A stretch of DNA of 8,235 nt from Brevundimonas sp. (GTDB taxonomy: Bacteria; Pseudomonadota; Alphaproteobacteria; Caulobacterales; Caulobacteraceae), in the NCBI GenBank assembly GCA_022712235.1, contig JALAGW010000217.1:1-8235 (forward strand), in the 5' to 3' direction. The first letter of the stretch is position 1, and every line of letters begins with the position of its first letter. Below the pieces are notes generated by a model, which searched no databases, had not been told where the DNA came from, and was given only the letters and a program-made list of their open reading frames with translations. The position numbers and the translations under genes are program-made. Shown piece by piece: positions 1-5,686 of the stretch.

Positions 1-81
1 AAATCAAGCTCTGCCGCCGTTTTGGGACGTCAAACCCGCAATTTCGCGCCGAAATCGACGCCGGACAGACAGATGGAGGTT

Positions 82-109
82 TGCGGCGCCCCAGGCAAGC
101 GGCGCCGCA
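82..109 (-). terminator. Terminator-like hairpin after the small lipoprotein gene
   Basis: A perfect 9-bp stem, TGCGGCGCC (82-90) paired with GGCGCCGCA (101-109), encloses a 10-base loop. On the minus strand it begins 8 bases after the TAA stop of the lipoprotein gene (118-120), where an intrinsic terminator would be expected. The sequence that follows in that direction has scattered T residues but no clean T-tract, so it could instead be an RNA-stabilising 3' hairpin. The stem is seen directly; the terminator role is inferred. Confidence 0.5.
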
Positions 110-117
110 GATCGCCC

Positions 118-318
118 TTAGGGGTTCGGCTTGTCGATATGGCCCACGGCCGCGCCCGCGGCGCCGCCGACCGCCGCCCCCACCGGCCCGGCCACCACGG
201 CGCCGGCGATGGCGCCGGTCGCCGCCTTCTGCTCGACCGTGTGGCCGCAGGCGGAAACAGCCAGGGCCGAAAGCCCCAGGGCGAGAACAGCGGCGGCGCG
301 GCGCGAAGAACGGGTCAT
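118..318 (-). CDS. Small glycine-zipper lipoprotein
   Basis: Predicted 66-residue envelope lipoprotein of unknown role. The N-terminus has a basic n-region (R3, R6, R7), a hydrophobic stretch (residues 8-21) and a lipobox VSAC-G, with the lipidated cysteine at C24. The mature part, about 42 residues, is almost entirely an alanine/glycine segment with G-x3-G spacing (about residues 33-60). This resembles the glycine-zipper domains of small entericidin- or Rick_17kDa-like envelope proteins, which are thought to pack against membranes. The ATG at 318 is preferred over the in-frame ATG at 438 because AAGGAG lies 11 bases upstream and the signal peptide begins right after it; the 40 extra residues of the longer form would bury the signal. 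The gene is monocistronic as far as can be seen, with a hairpin downstream. The lipoprotein call is strong; any specific function is unknown. Confidence 0.8.
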   Translation of the reverse strand: MTRSSRRAAAVLALGLSALAVSACGHTVEQKAATGAIAGAVVAGPVGAAVGGAAGAAVGHIDKPNP

Positions 319-682
319 CAGGCGAAGAACTCCTTGAAATGGTTGAGCTTGCAACGCGGTCGGAGCTCTTGAGTTCCCATCTTGGGCAAGAGTCTGGCAA
401 GCAAGTAGACAACCCGGCGTCAATAGGTTTTGACCCAACCTCCCACGCTGTCGAAATCATCGCATCGTAATCAAATACAGACGTTGGAAGATGTGCTTCA
501 GCAAAAACTCGCCACATTTATCCTCAATCAAAACAACGTCTTTAGGGGCGTCGCGATTTGCTGCGCCGCAACAGCAATTGCCGAATCAACCACATTGAGG
601 CCATAAATGGATGCCTTAAGGCCCGCCTTCCGGAGGTCGGCCGTTCGTCGATCTCTGGTCCGGAGCTGGTTCGCGACGCGTC
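319..682. other. Gap without a convincing gene, divergent promoter region
   Basis: This 364-base region separates the divergent lipoprotein and hydrolase genes and must hold both promoters. Around 455-545 it is clearly more A/T-rich than its surroundings, as promoter regions are. A GTCAA (419-423) / TTGAC (430-434) inverted pair gives TTGAC -35-like hexamers on both strands. On the plus strand, TTGCCG (579-584) and CATAAA (603-608) are spaced 18 bases apart and could serve the hydrolase. A 10-bp palindrome GCCTTAAGGC lies at 613-622. None of these is strong alone. A 31-codon arginine-rich ORF (607-702, +) was seen and not called. Confidence 0.4.
330..335 (-). promoter_or_regulatory. Ribosome binding site of the small lipoprotein
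   Basis: AAGGAG on the minus strand, 11 bases before the ATG at 316-318. It decides the start in favour of the 66-residue form over the upstream ATG at 438. Confidence 0.65.
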
Positions 683-1768
683 ATGTCGCCTGGTTTCGTT
701 GAGTACGGGGGCGGCATCCTCGCCCTGCTGAACAGGACTACGCCTTTGAGTTTCTCCTCGCAGACGCGTGCGCTGATGCACGCCGCCCAATCTGTTCGCC
801 TGCGCCCCAAGACGGCGGCTGCGGCGTTCGGCGGCGTCGTCAGCCTCGCCGTCGGTGGAGCCTATCTGGGCGGCGTCGCCGCCCAGGCTTCGACCGTTCG
901 CGCCCAGGCTGAACGCCTGCAGGGCGCCGGCGCCGAGGGCTATACCCAGGAAGCCATGGCCGCCGCGGCCGGCGGCCTGGACGCCAGCGCCCTGGCCATC
1001 GCTGATCGTCACGATCCCTATTCCGTCGCCGGCGCCGCTCAGCGCGACCGCCAGGCGGAACTGCTGACCGCCCGCCTCGACGAATCCCGGAACGGCCTGC
1101 GGCGCGCCGATCTGACCAACCCCGCCGCCCGGCCCTTCCGCCTCGGCGCCGCCCTGGATCAGTCGCGCGACCTCGATTGCCTGACCAGGGCCGCCTATTA
1201 TGAAGCGCGCGGCGAAGGCGTGGACGGCATGCGCGCCGTGGCCCAGGTGGTGCTGAACCGCGCCCGTCACCCCGCCTTCCCCAACACCGTCTGCGCCGTG
1301 GTCTATCAGGGGTCGAACCGCAGCACCGGCTGCCAGTTCAGCTTCACCTGCAACGGCGCCATGCGCGGCGCCGTCAATCGCGCCGCCTGGAACCGCGCCC
1401 GCGACGTGGCCTCCAAGGCCCTGTCGGGTCAGGTTTACGCCGCTGTCGGCAACGCCACCCACTTCCACACCACCGGCGTCTCGCCCGGCTGGCGCAACAG
1501 CCTCGTGAAGGTCAGCCAGGTCGGCGATCACCTCTTCTATCGCTTCGGCGGTCGTTCGGGATCCAGCGACGCCTTCCGCTACACGCCGCGCCCCTCGACC
1601 GGCGCCGAACAGCCGCGCCTGATCCAGGCCAGCCTGACCACCGCCGAACCGGCCAAGGTCGGCGGCGCCGTGGCCTATACCGCCATCCTGGCCCGCGAAG
1701 GCGCCAGCGTTCCGCCTGCGGTCACGACGGCTGCGACCACGCCCGCCGAGGCTGCGACCACGGAGTGA
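683..1768 (+). CDS. Cell-wall hydrolase, SleB/CwlJ type (Hydrolase_2)
   Basis: Predicted envelope peptidoglycan hydrolase. Proteins of the SleB/CwlJ (Hydrolase_2) family are lytic transglycosylases or amidase-like enzymes first known from spore germination; in non-sporulating alphaproteobacteria they probably act in wall remodelling. Numbered from the ATG at 683 (361 residues): a hydrophobic signal or anchor segment at about 44-68; a helical, Ala/Gln-rich linker at 69-165; and the catalytic domain at about 166-290. That domain has the family signature AAYYEARGEG (170-179, candidate catalytic E174), VAQVVLNR (186-193), CQFSFTC (217-223), THFHT (259-263) and HLFYRF (283-288). The tail after 290 is low-complexity (Ala/Thr/Pro). 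The start is uncertain: 683 has no Shine-Dalgarno, a TTG at 746 has AGGA 8 bases upstream, and an ATG at 776 begins just before the basic n-region. The family call is firm; whether the N-terminus is cleaved or stays as an anchor is not clear. Confidence 0.85.
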   Translation: MSPGFVEYGGGILALLNRTTPLSFSSQTRALMHAAQSVRLRPKTAAAAFGGVVSLAVGGAYLGGVAAQASTVRAQAERLQGAGAEGYTQEAMAAAAGGLDASALAIADRHDPYSVAGAAQRDRQAELLTARLDESRNGLRRADLTNPAARPFRLGAALDQSRDLDCLTRAAYYEARGEGVDGMRAVAQVVLNRARHPAFPNTVCAVVYQGSNRSTGCQFSFTCNGAMRGAVNRAAWNRARDVASKALSGQVYAAVGNATHFHTTGVSPGWRNSLVKVSQVGDHLFYRFGGRSGSSDAFRYTPRPSTGAEQPRLIQASLTTAEPAKVGGAVAYTAILAREGASVPPAVTTAATTPAEAATTE

Positions 1769-1782
1769 TCCGGTTTGCAGCC
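1750..1782. terminator. Candidate bidirectional terminator between convergent genes
   Basis: GGCTGC (1750-1755) pairs with GCAGCC (1777-1782), and an inner stem CGGA/TCCG (1761-1764 with 1769-1772) sits inside it, giving an interrupted hairpin. It spans the hydrolase stop codon and ends 8 bases before the stop of the convergent small gene, so it could end transcription from both sides. There is no T-tract on either strand, so the role is tentative. Confidence 0.3.
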
Positions 1783-1790
1783 GACCACCC

Positions 1791-2000
1791 TCAGCGGTCC
1801 TGCGTCTTCCATTGCGGCGTCATGTTCTGCTTCAGGTTGCCGAAGCGGCCCTGCTGACCCGTATTGACGTCCGCGTCGCCGGGCTGGCCCGACTGGGCGC
1901 CCGTGGCCAGGTCGCGCCGATCCGCCATGTCCTGAACGGTGCGCGCGCCGTGATCGGCGAAGCTGCGCTGCTCCTTGGGAACCGTGGGGGACTTGGTCAT
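1791..2000 (-). CDS. Small hydrophilic conserved-type hypothetical protein
   Basis: Encodes 69 residues with no signal peptide or membrane segment, so it is probably cytosolic. It is rich in Gln, Asp, Arg, Gly and Asn and likely disordered. A central segment, DRRDLATGAQSGQPGDADVN (residues 27-46), leads into QGRFGNLKQN (49-58) and a terminal WKTQDR. From memory, this arrangement resembles short unannotated proteins found across alphaproteobacteria; no function is known to me and none is assigned. The ATG at 2000 is chosen over the in-frame ATG at 2147 because AAAGGAG lies 6 bases upstream, and because the longer form would run through the divergent promoter region into the acyltransferase gene. 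It is transcribed alone, divergent from the acyltransferase and convergent with the hydrolase. The strong ribosome binding site suggests it is well translated. Confidence 0.7.
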   Translation of the reverse strand: MTKSPTVPKEQRSFADHGARTVQDMADRRDLATGAQSGQPGDADVNTGQQGRFGNLKQNMTPQWKTQDR

Positions 2001-2109
2001 GAACCTCTCCTTTCGTCCCAATGAAACGACCTCCGACGTCGGGGCGTTCCCGGCCTGCTTCTTGCTATAAGGTCGATCGAACGCTTCTCTGACGTCCCGA
2101 GTAGGCCGC
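2001..2109. promoter_or_regulatory. Divergent promoter region with a 10-bp palindrome
   Basis: The 109 bases between the divergent small gene and acyltransferase gene must hold both promoters. A perfect palindrome CCGACGTCGG lies at 2033-2042. TATAAG at 2066-2071 is a plausible -10 for the plus strand, and its complement contains TTATAG for the minus strand. No good -35 is seen for either. The positions are observed; use as promoter or operator is inferred. Confidence 0.35.
2007..2013 (-). promoter_or_regulatory. Ribosome binding site of the 69-residue protein
   Basis: AAAGGAG on the minus strand, 6 bases before the ATG at 1998-2000. It is the best match to the anti-Shine-Dalgarno sequence in this part of the window and fixes the start of the small gene. 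Confidence 0.7.
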
Positions 2110-3258
2110 ATGACCCAGACGACCACCGCCCCGGCCGCCCCCGCCAAGACGCGCGGCGGCGCGCTCGACGCCCTGCGCTTCGTCGCCGCCCTGTTCGTCG
2201 TGGTGTTTCATTTTGGCGATTCCGCGCCGGTCTCCTTGCAGTCGATGCACGCCTTTCTGGGGCGCGGCTATCTGGCCACCGACTTCTTCCTGATCCTGTC
2301 GGGCTTCGTCCTGGCCAAGGCCTATGGCGCGGCGGTGGCCAGCCGCAAGGTCTCCCTGGCCCGGTTCTGGCTCAAGCGCCTGGCCCGCTGCTACCCGACC
2401 CACATCATCACCCTGGCCATGCTGGTCGCCATGGTCCTCGCCGCCGGCTGGCTGGGCCTGGCCCAGAGCAACGAGGGGCGCTTCGACCTGTCCGGCCTGC
2501 CCGCCCAGATCCTGCTGCTGCACGCCTTCGGCCTGGGCGGCGGGCACTGGAACATCCCCAGCTGGACCATCTCCACCCTGCTGATCTGCTACGCCTTCTT
2601 CCCCATGCTGTGGCGGGGCATGCTGAGGATCAACAGCCTCTGGATCAGCCTGGGGCTGGGGCTGGCCATCATCGTCGGCTCCAACGCCCTCAGCCTGGCC
2701 CTGCTGGGCGAGCAGCAGTTCAGCCTGCCCTTCCAGTGGTGCATGTTCCGCGCCGCCCCCCTCTTCCTGGTCGGCCTGACCCTGGCGCGCGCGGTTCAGA
2801 CGGGGCGCTGGACCAGCGGCTCGGCCCGTCTCGTCGGCTTCGGCGGCGGCGCCGTCCTTCTGGCCAACGCCTGGCTGGCGGGGCCGGACCTGATCAACGT
2901 CCTGGCCATCTGCGCCGTCATCATCGGCTGCGGCGCCTCGCCGGTGACCAGGCCCATTCCCGGCGCCGAATGGGGCGCCAAGGTCAGCTTCTGCCTCTTC
3001 ATGGTCCACACCATCACCGGCGCCGTCTGGTTCGACGTGGTCGAGCCCCTGGCCGCCCGCCTGCACCCGGCGGTCGAGAGCGTGGCCTGGGAGGCCTGGG
3101 CCATGTGGCTCGGCGCCCTGGTCTTCACCCTGATCGCCTCGGACCTCTACAACCGCCTCATCGACGAGCCGATCCAGAAATGGATCGCCCGCAAATGGTT
3201 CGCGCGTCCGGTCAGTGCGCGTCCAGACCCACGTCCAGTTGCGGAACCGAGTGCGTAA
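2110..3258 (+). CDS. Membrane acyltransferase 3 family protein (OafA/YrhL-like)
   Basis: Predicted inner-membrane O-acyltransferase of 382 residues, within the usual range for a stand-alone acyltransferase-3 domain (about 350-400) without an extra SGNH domain. Such enzymes move acetyl or other acyl groups onto exported polysaccharides, lipid-linked sugars or similar acceptors; the acceptor here cannot be told. Motifs: LDALRFVAALFVVVFHF (19-35), with the family R-X10-H pair R23/H34; FFLILSGFVLAK (59-70); the basic segment FWLKRLARCYPTHI (86-99); WNIPSWTIS (147-155); KVSFCLFMVH (291-300); and the terminal IDEPIQKWI (351-359). About ten hydrophobic segments are visible. The ATG at 2110 lies directly before the conserved first helix; its ribosome site is weak (GAGTAGG). 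No glycan gene cluster surrounds it, so it looks like an orphan. Its last 15 codons overlap the end of convergent nadC by 47 bases, which gives it an Arg/Pro-rich tail. Confidence 0.9.
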   Translation: MTQTTTAPAAPAKTRGGALDALRFVAALFVVVFHFGDSAPVSLQSMHAFLGRGYLATDFFLILSGFVLAKAYGAAVASRKVSLARFWLKRLARCYPTHIITLAMLVAMVLAAGWLGLAQSNEGRFDLSGLPAQILLLHAFGLGGGHWNIPSWTISTLLICYAFFPMLWRGMLRINSLWISLGLGLAIIVGSNALSLALLGEQQFSLPFQWCMFRAAPLFLVGLTLARAVQTGRWTSGSARLVGFGGGAVLLANAWLAGPDLINVLAICAVIIGCGASPVTRPIPGAEWGAKVSFCLFMVHTITGAVWFDVVEPLAARLHPAVESVAWEAWAMWLGALVFTLIASDLYNRLIDEPIQKWIARKWFARPVSARPDPRPVAEPSA

Positions 3259-4087
3259 GGGCGCCGACCGAGATCACGTCCACCCCGGTCGCGGCGATGG
3301 CGGCCACCGTCGTCAGATTGACCCCGCCCGAGGCCTCCAGCACCACCGGACCAAGGGCGCTGTCCTTCACCCGGCGCACGGCCTCTTCCAGATCGGCCAG
3401 GCTGAAGTTGTCCAGCATGACCACGTCGGGCCGTTCCGGCAGGACCTCGTCCAGCTGATCCAGACCGTCCACCTCGACCTCGACCTTCATCAGGTGGGGG
3501 GCGAAGGCCTTGGCGCGGCGCACCGCCTCGCCCGCCCCGCCGCAGACGGCGACGTGGTTGTCCTTGATCAGGATGGCGTCATCCAGGCCGAAGCGATGGT
3601 TCAACCCGCCGCCGCAGGCCACGGCGTGCTTCTCCAGCGCGCGCAGACCGGGCGTGGTCTTGCGGGTGTCGGCGATGCGGGCGCTGGTCCCCGCCACCGC
3701 CTGGACATAGGTCCGGGTCAGGGTCGCGATGCCGCACATCCGGCCCAGCAGGTTCAGGGCCGTCCGTTCCGCCGCCAGCAGGGCGCGCGCATCAGCCTCG
3801 GCCTCGACCAGCACCGTCCCGGCCTCGAAGGCTTCACCGTCCGCGACCTTGATCGTCACCGTCGCGGTCGGGTCCATGGCGTGAACGGCGATGCGCACCA
3901 CCGCCCCGCAGGCCATCACCCCCGCCTGACGCGCGGCGAAGACGGCGCTGAAACGGGCGTCCTCGGGAATGCAGGCCTGGGCCGTCACGTCGCCGACGCG
4001 GCCCAGATCCTCGGCCAGGGCCATGCGCACCACGGGCTCGATCAACAGGTCCGGCAGGGTTCGGGTCATGATCTCAACGTCTCTCAT
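3212..4087 (-). CDS. nadC: Quinolinate phosphoribosyltransferase (decarboxylating), NadC
   Basis: Makes nicotinate mononucleotide, CO2 and pyrophosphate from quinolinate and PRPP, the third step of de novo NAD synthesis, in the cytosol. At 291 residues it has normal family length. Motifs: EDLGRVGDVT (26-35), R108 in AERTALNLL, ADTRKTTPGLR (139-149, with R142/K143), HAVACGGGLNHRFGL (154-168, H164/R165), K175 in ILIKDNH, the acidic EVEVDGL (203-209), D226 in LDNF, EASGGVN (251-257) and ISVGALTHS (272-280). All the usual substrate-binding positions appear intact. It is last in the nadA-protease-nadB-nadC operon. Two starts are possible, ATG 4087 and ATG 4069; neither has a strong Shine-Dalgarno. 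A palindromic repeat ends only 6 bases before ATG 4087, so the leader is partly repeat-derived and translation may depend on coupling from nadB. The 3' end overlaps the convergent acyltransferase gene. Confidence 0.96.
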   Translation of the reverse strand: MRDVEIMTRTLPDLLIEPVVRMALAEDLGRVGDVTAQACIPEDARFSAVFAARQAGVMACGAVVRIAVHAMDPTATVTIKVADGEAFEAGTVLVEAEADARALLAAERTALNLLGRMCGIATLTRTYVQAVAGTSARIADTRKTTPGLRALEKHAVACGGGLNHRFGLDDAILIKDNHVAVCGGAGEAVRRAKAFAPHLMKVEVEVDGLDQLDEVLPERPDVVMLDNFSLADLEEAVRRVKDSALGPVVLEASGGVNLTTVAAIAATGVDVISVGALTHSVPQLDVGLDAH

Positions 4088-4093
4088 TATTCA

Positions 4094-4193
4094 CCGTCAT
4101 CCCGGGACGCGCAGCGGACCCGGGACCCAGACGGTCAGACTATCTCAACCGCCTGGGTTCCGGCTCGCGCCTGCGGCGCGTCCGGAATGACGG
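4094..4193. repeat. Palindromic repeat pair between nadB and nadC, partly coding
   Basis: Two inverted copies of a ~50-bp repeat meet near 4143. The outer ends are CCGTCATCCCGG (4094-4105) and CCGGAATGACGG (4182-4193), complementary at 11 of 12 positions. Inward, both copies carry an ACGCGC block, a second CCGG-type block, ACCCAG(A/G)CGGT and an AGA-rich centre. Each copy has its own small fold: GCGCC-GCA-GGCGC in the right one, and paired CCCGGG boxes in the left one. The sequence style matches dispersed palindromic repeats common in alphaproteobacterial genomes. The right copy and the centre lie inside nadB and encode its last residues; the nadB stop (4135-4137) is in the left copy. In mRNA the whole element could form one long hairpin, or two, between nadB and nadC. 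Confidence 0.85.
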
Positions 4194-5682
4194 AAGAATG
4201 GGTCATGCGGGTGTGCAAGGCCCTCGGCAGGCTGTCGGGATAGTCGGCGCGGAAATGCCCGCCCCGGCTCTCGCGCCGGTTCAGCGCCCCCTCGGCGATC
4301 AGGCGCGCGGCAGTCAGGACCACCGCATCAGGGTTCGCCTTCGTCAGCCGGTCGATGACCGCGCTCAGGGCGCTCAGCCCTTCCTCGTCACGGACCACGC
4401 CCGCGAACCGGGTCATGGCGGCGCGCAGCTCGGCCATGGCCTCGGGCGGCAAGTCCTTCGACGCCCTCGCCGGCTTCAGCGCAGCCTTGGCGGGCTGCAC
4501 CTCCTGCGCCGCCGCCCGCCCGGCCCGCCGCCCGAAGGCGCCCGCCTCCAGCAGGGAGTTGGAGGCCAGACGGTTGGCCCCGTGCACCCCGGTCGCCGCG
4601 CACTCGCCGATAGCGTAGAGGCCCGGCACGCCGGTGCGCCCCTCGTCGTCGGCGACGACGCCGCCCATGTGATAGTGGGCCGCCGCCGCCACCGGAATGG
4701 GGCTGACGCGCGGGTCCAGCCCAGCGCGCATGCAGGCGGCGAACACCGCCGGAAACTCGTGCGGGAAGGCCTCGCCCACCGCCCTGGTCGCGTCCAGAAA
4801 CGCCCCGCGCCCGTCCACGCGCGCCGCGTGGACCGCCCGCGCCACGATGTCCCGCGGGGCCAGGTCGGCGTCTTCATCCTCGCCCAGCAGGAAGGCGCCG
4901 GTCCCGTCGACCAGCCGCGCCCCCTCGCCGCGCAGGGCCTCGGTCGCCAGAGGCGCGGGGTCCAGGCCGACGTCGATAGCGGTGGGGTGGAACTGCACGA
5001 ATTCGGGATCGAGGACCTCGGCGCCCGCCGCACAGGCCAGGGCCAGCCCCTCGCCGCGCAGGGCCGAGGGGTTGGTGGTCACCTCATAGAGACCGCCAAC
5101 GCCGCCGGTGGCCAGGACCACGGCCGGGGCGAAGACCTCGTCCACCCGGCCTCCAGCCCGCTCGATCAGGGCGCCGCGCACCCGGCCGTTCACGTCCTGG
5201 ATCAGGCCGCGCAGCCGTCCGTCCTCCCAGATCTCGATATGCTTCGACGCCCGCGCGGCGGCCACCACCGCCGACAGGATGGCGCGCCCGGCGCCGTCGC
5301 CGCCGACCCGGGCCACGCGCGGTAGGCTGTGGGCCGCCTCCAGCGACACGGAAAAGCCGCCGGCTTCGTCCCGGTCGAAGGGCGCGCCCAGGGCGGCCAG
5401 CCACTCCCCCGTCGCGCGCCCGCGCTCGGTCAGGGCGCGCGCGGCGTCCGGCTCGACCAGACCGGCGCCCGCGCCCTCGGTGTCCTGCGCATGCAGCAGG
5501 GCGCTGTCCTTTGGCGACAGGGCCGCCGCCAGCCCGCCCTGGGCCCAGGCCGAGGAACAGGCGTTCAGCAGGGGCTCCGGCGTGACGACGAGGGTCTTCG
5601 CCGGCGCCGCCTCCAGCGCGGCCGACAGCCCCGCCAGCCCGCCGCCGATGATCAGCGGCCCCTCATGCCGGATGCGCGCCAT
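4135..5682 (-). CDS. nadB: L-aspartate oxidase NadB, with repeat-encoded C-terminus
   Basis: FAD enzyme that oxidises L-aspartate to iminoaspartate, the first step of de novo NAD synthesis; its unstable product is passed to NadA. It has 515 residues, close to the family norm (E. coli enzyme 540). Motifs: dinucleotide-binding GGGLAG (13-18); SSAWAQGGLAAA (43-54); E115 in SLEAAHS; GGDGAGR (127-133); LATGGVGGLY (190-199); H232 in QFHPT; R277 in APRDIVARA; H336 in AAHYHMGG; GECAATGVHGANRLASNSLLE (from 359), which includes R371; and RRESRGGHFRADYP (469-482). Catalytic and flavin-binding positions look intact. The start at 5682 has GGGAGG 11 bases upstream and follows the protease stop by 4 bases, so the two are probably translationally coupled. 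The oddity is the C-terminus: residues 497-515, SVIPDAPQARAGTQAVEIV, are encoded by the palindromic repeat, not by ancestral nadB sequence. Confidence 0.97.
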   Translation of the reverse strand: MARIRHEGPLIIGGGLAGLSAALEAAPAKTLVVTPEPLLNACSSAWAQGGLAAALSPKDSALLHAQDTEGAGAGLVEPDAARALTERGRATGEWLAALGAPFDRDEAGGFSVSLEAAHSLPRVARVGGDGAGRAILSAVVAAARASKHIEIWEDGRLRGLIQDVNGRVRGALIERAGGRVDEVFAPAVVLATGGVGGLYEVTTNPSALRGEGLALACAAGAEVLDPEFVQFHPTAIDVGLDPAPLATEALRGEGARLVDGTGAFLLGEDEDADLAPRDIVARAVHAARVDGRGAFLDATRAVGEAFPHEFPAVFAACMRAGLDPRVSPIPVAAAAHYHMGGVVADDEGRTGVPGLYAIGECAATGVHGANRLASNSLLEAGAFGRRAGRAAAQEVQPAKAALKPARASKDLPPEAMAELRAAMTRFAGVVRDEEGLSALSAVIDRLTKANPDAVVLTAARLIAEGALNRRESRGGHFRADYPDSLPRALHTRMTHSSVIPDAPQARAGTQAVEIV

Positions 5683-5686
5683 GCGT

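Noticed and set aside
22..470. Two plus-strand frames (22-372 and 81-470) opposite the lipoprotein gene
   Set aside because: Arg/Pro-rich, no motifs; the minus strand has a ribosome site, signal peptide and lipobox.
607..702. A 31-codon Arg-rich frame just upstream of the hydrolase, as a possible leader peptide
   Set aside because: No ribosome site, no regulatory structure around it, and it overlaps the longest hydrolase start. It may be chance.
542..1531. A 329-codon minus-strand frame opposite the hydrolase gene
   Set aside because: Gly/Ala-rich translation without any motif; the plus strand carries the clear SleB-type domain over the same bases.
2065..3066. A 333-codon minus-strand frame opposite the acyltransferase gene
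   Set aside because: The product is Gln/Gly/Asp-rich low-complexity sequence, while the plus strand has all acyltransferase-3 motifs and regular membrane segments.
4094..4193. The inverted repeat pair as a transposon end or miniature insertion element
   Set aside because: I see no target-site duplication that I can trust and no transposase. The structure fits a dispersed palindromic repeat pair better, though how such repeats move is open.
3215..4243. A 342-codon plus-strand frame opposite nadC
   Set aside because: His/Gly/Gln-rich shadow with no recognisable domain; nadC on the other strand is complete.
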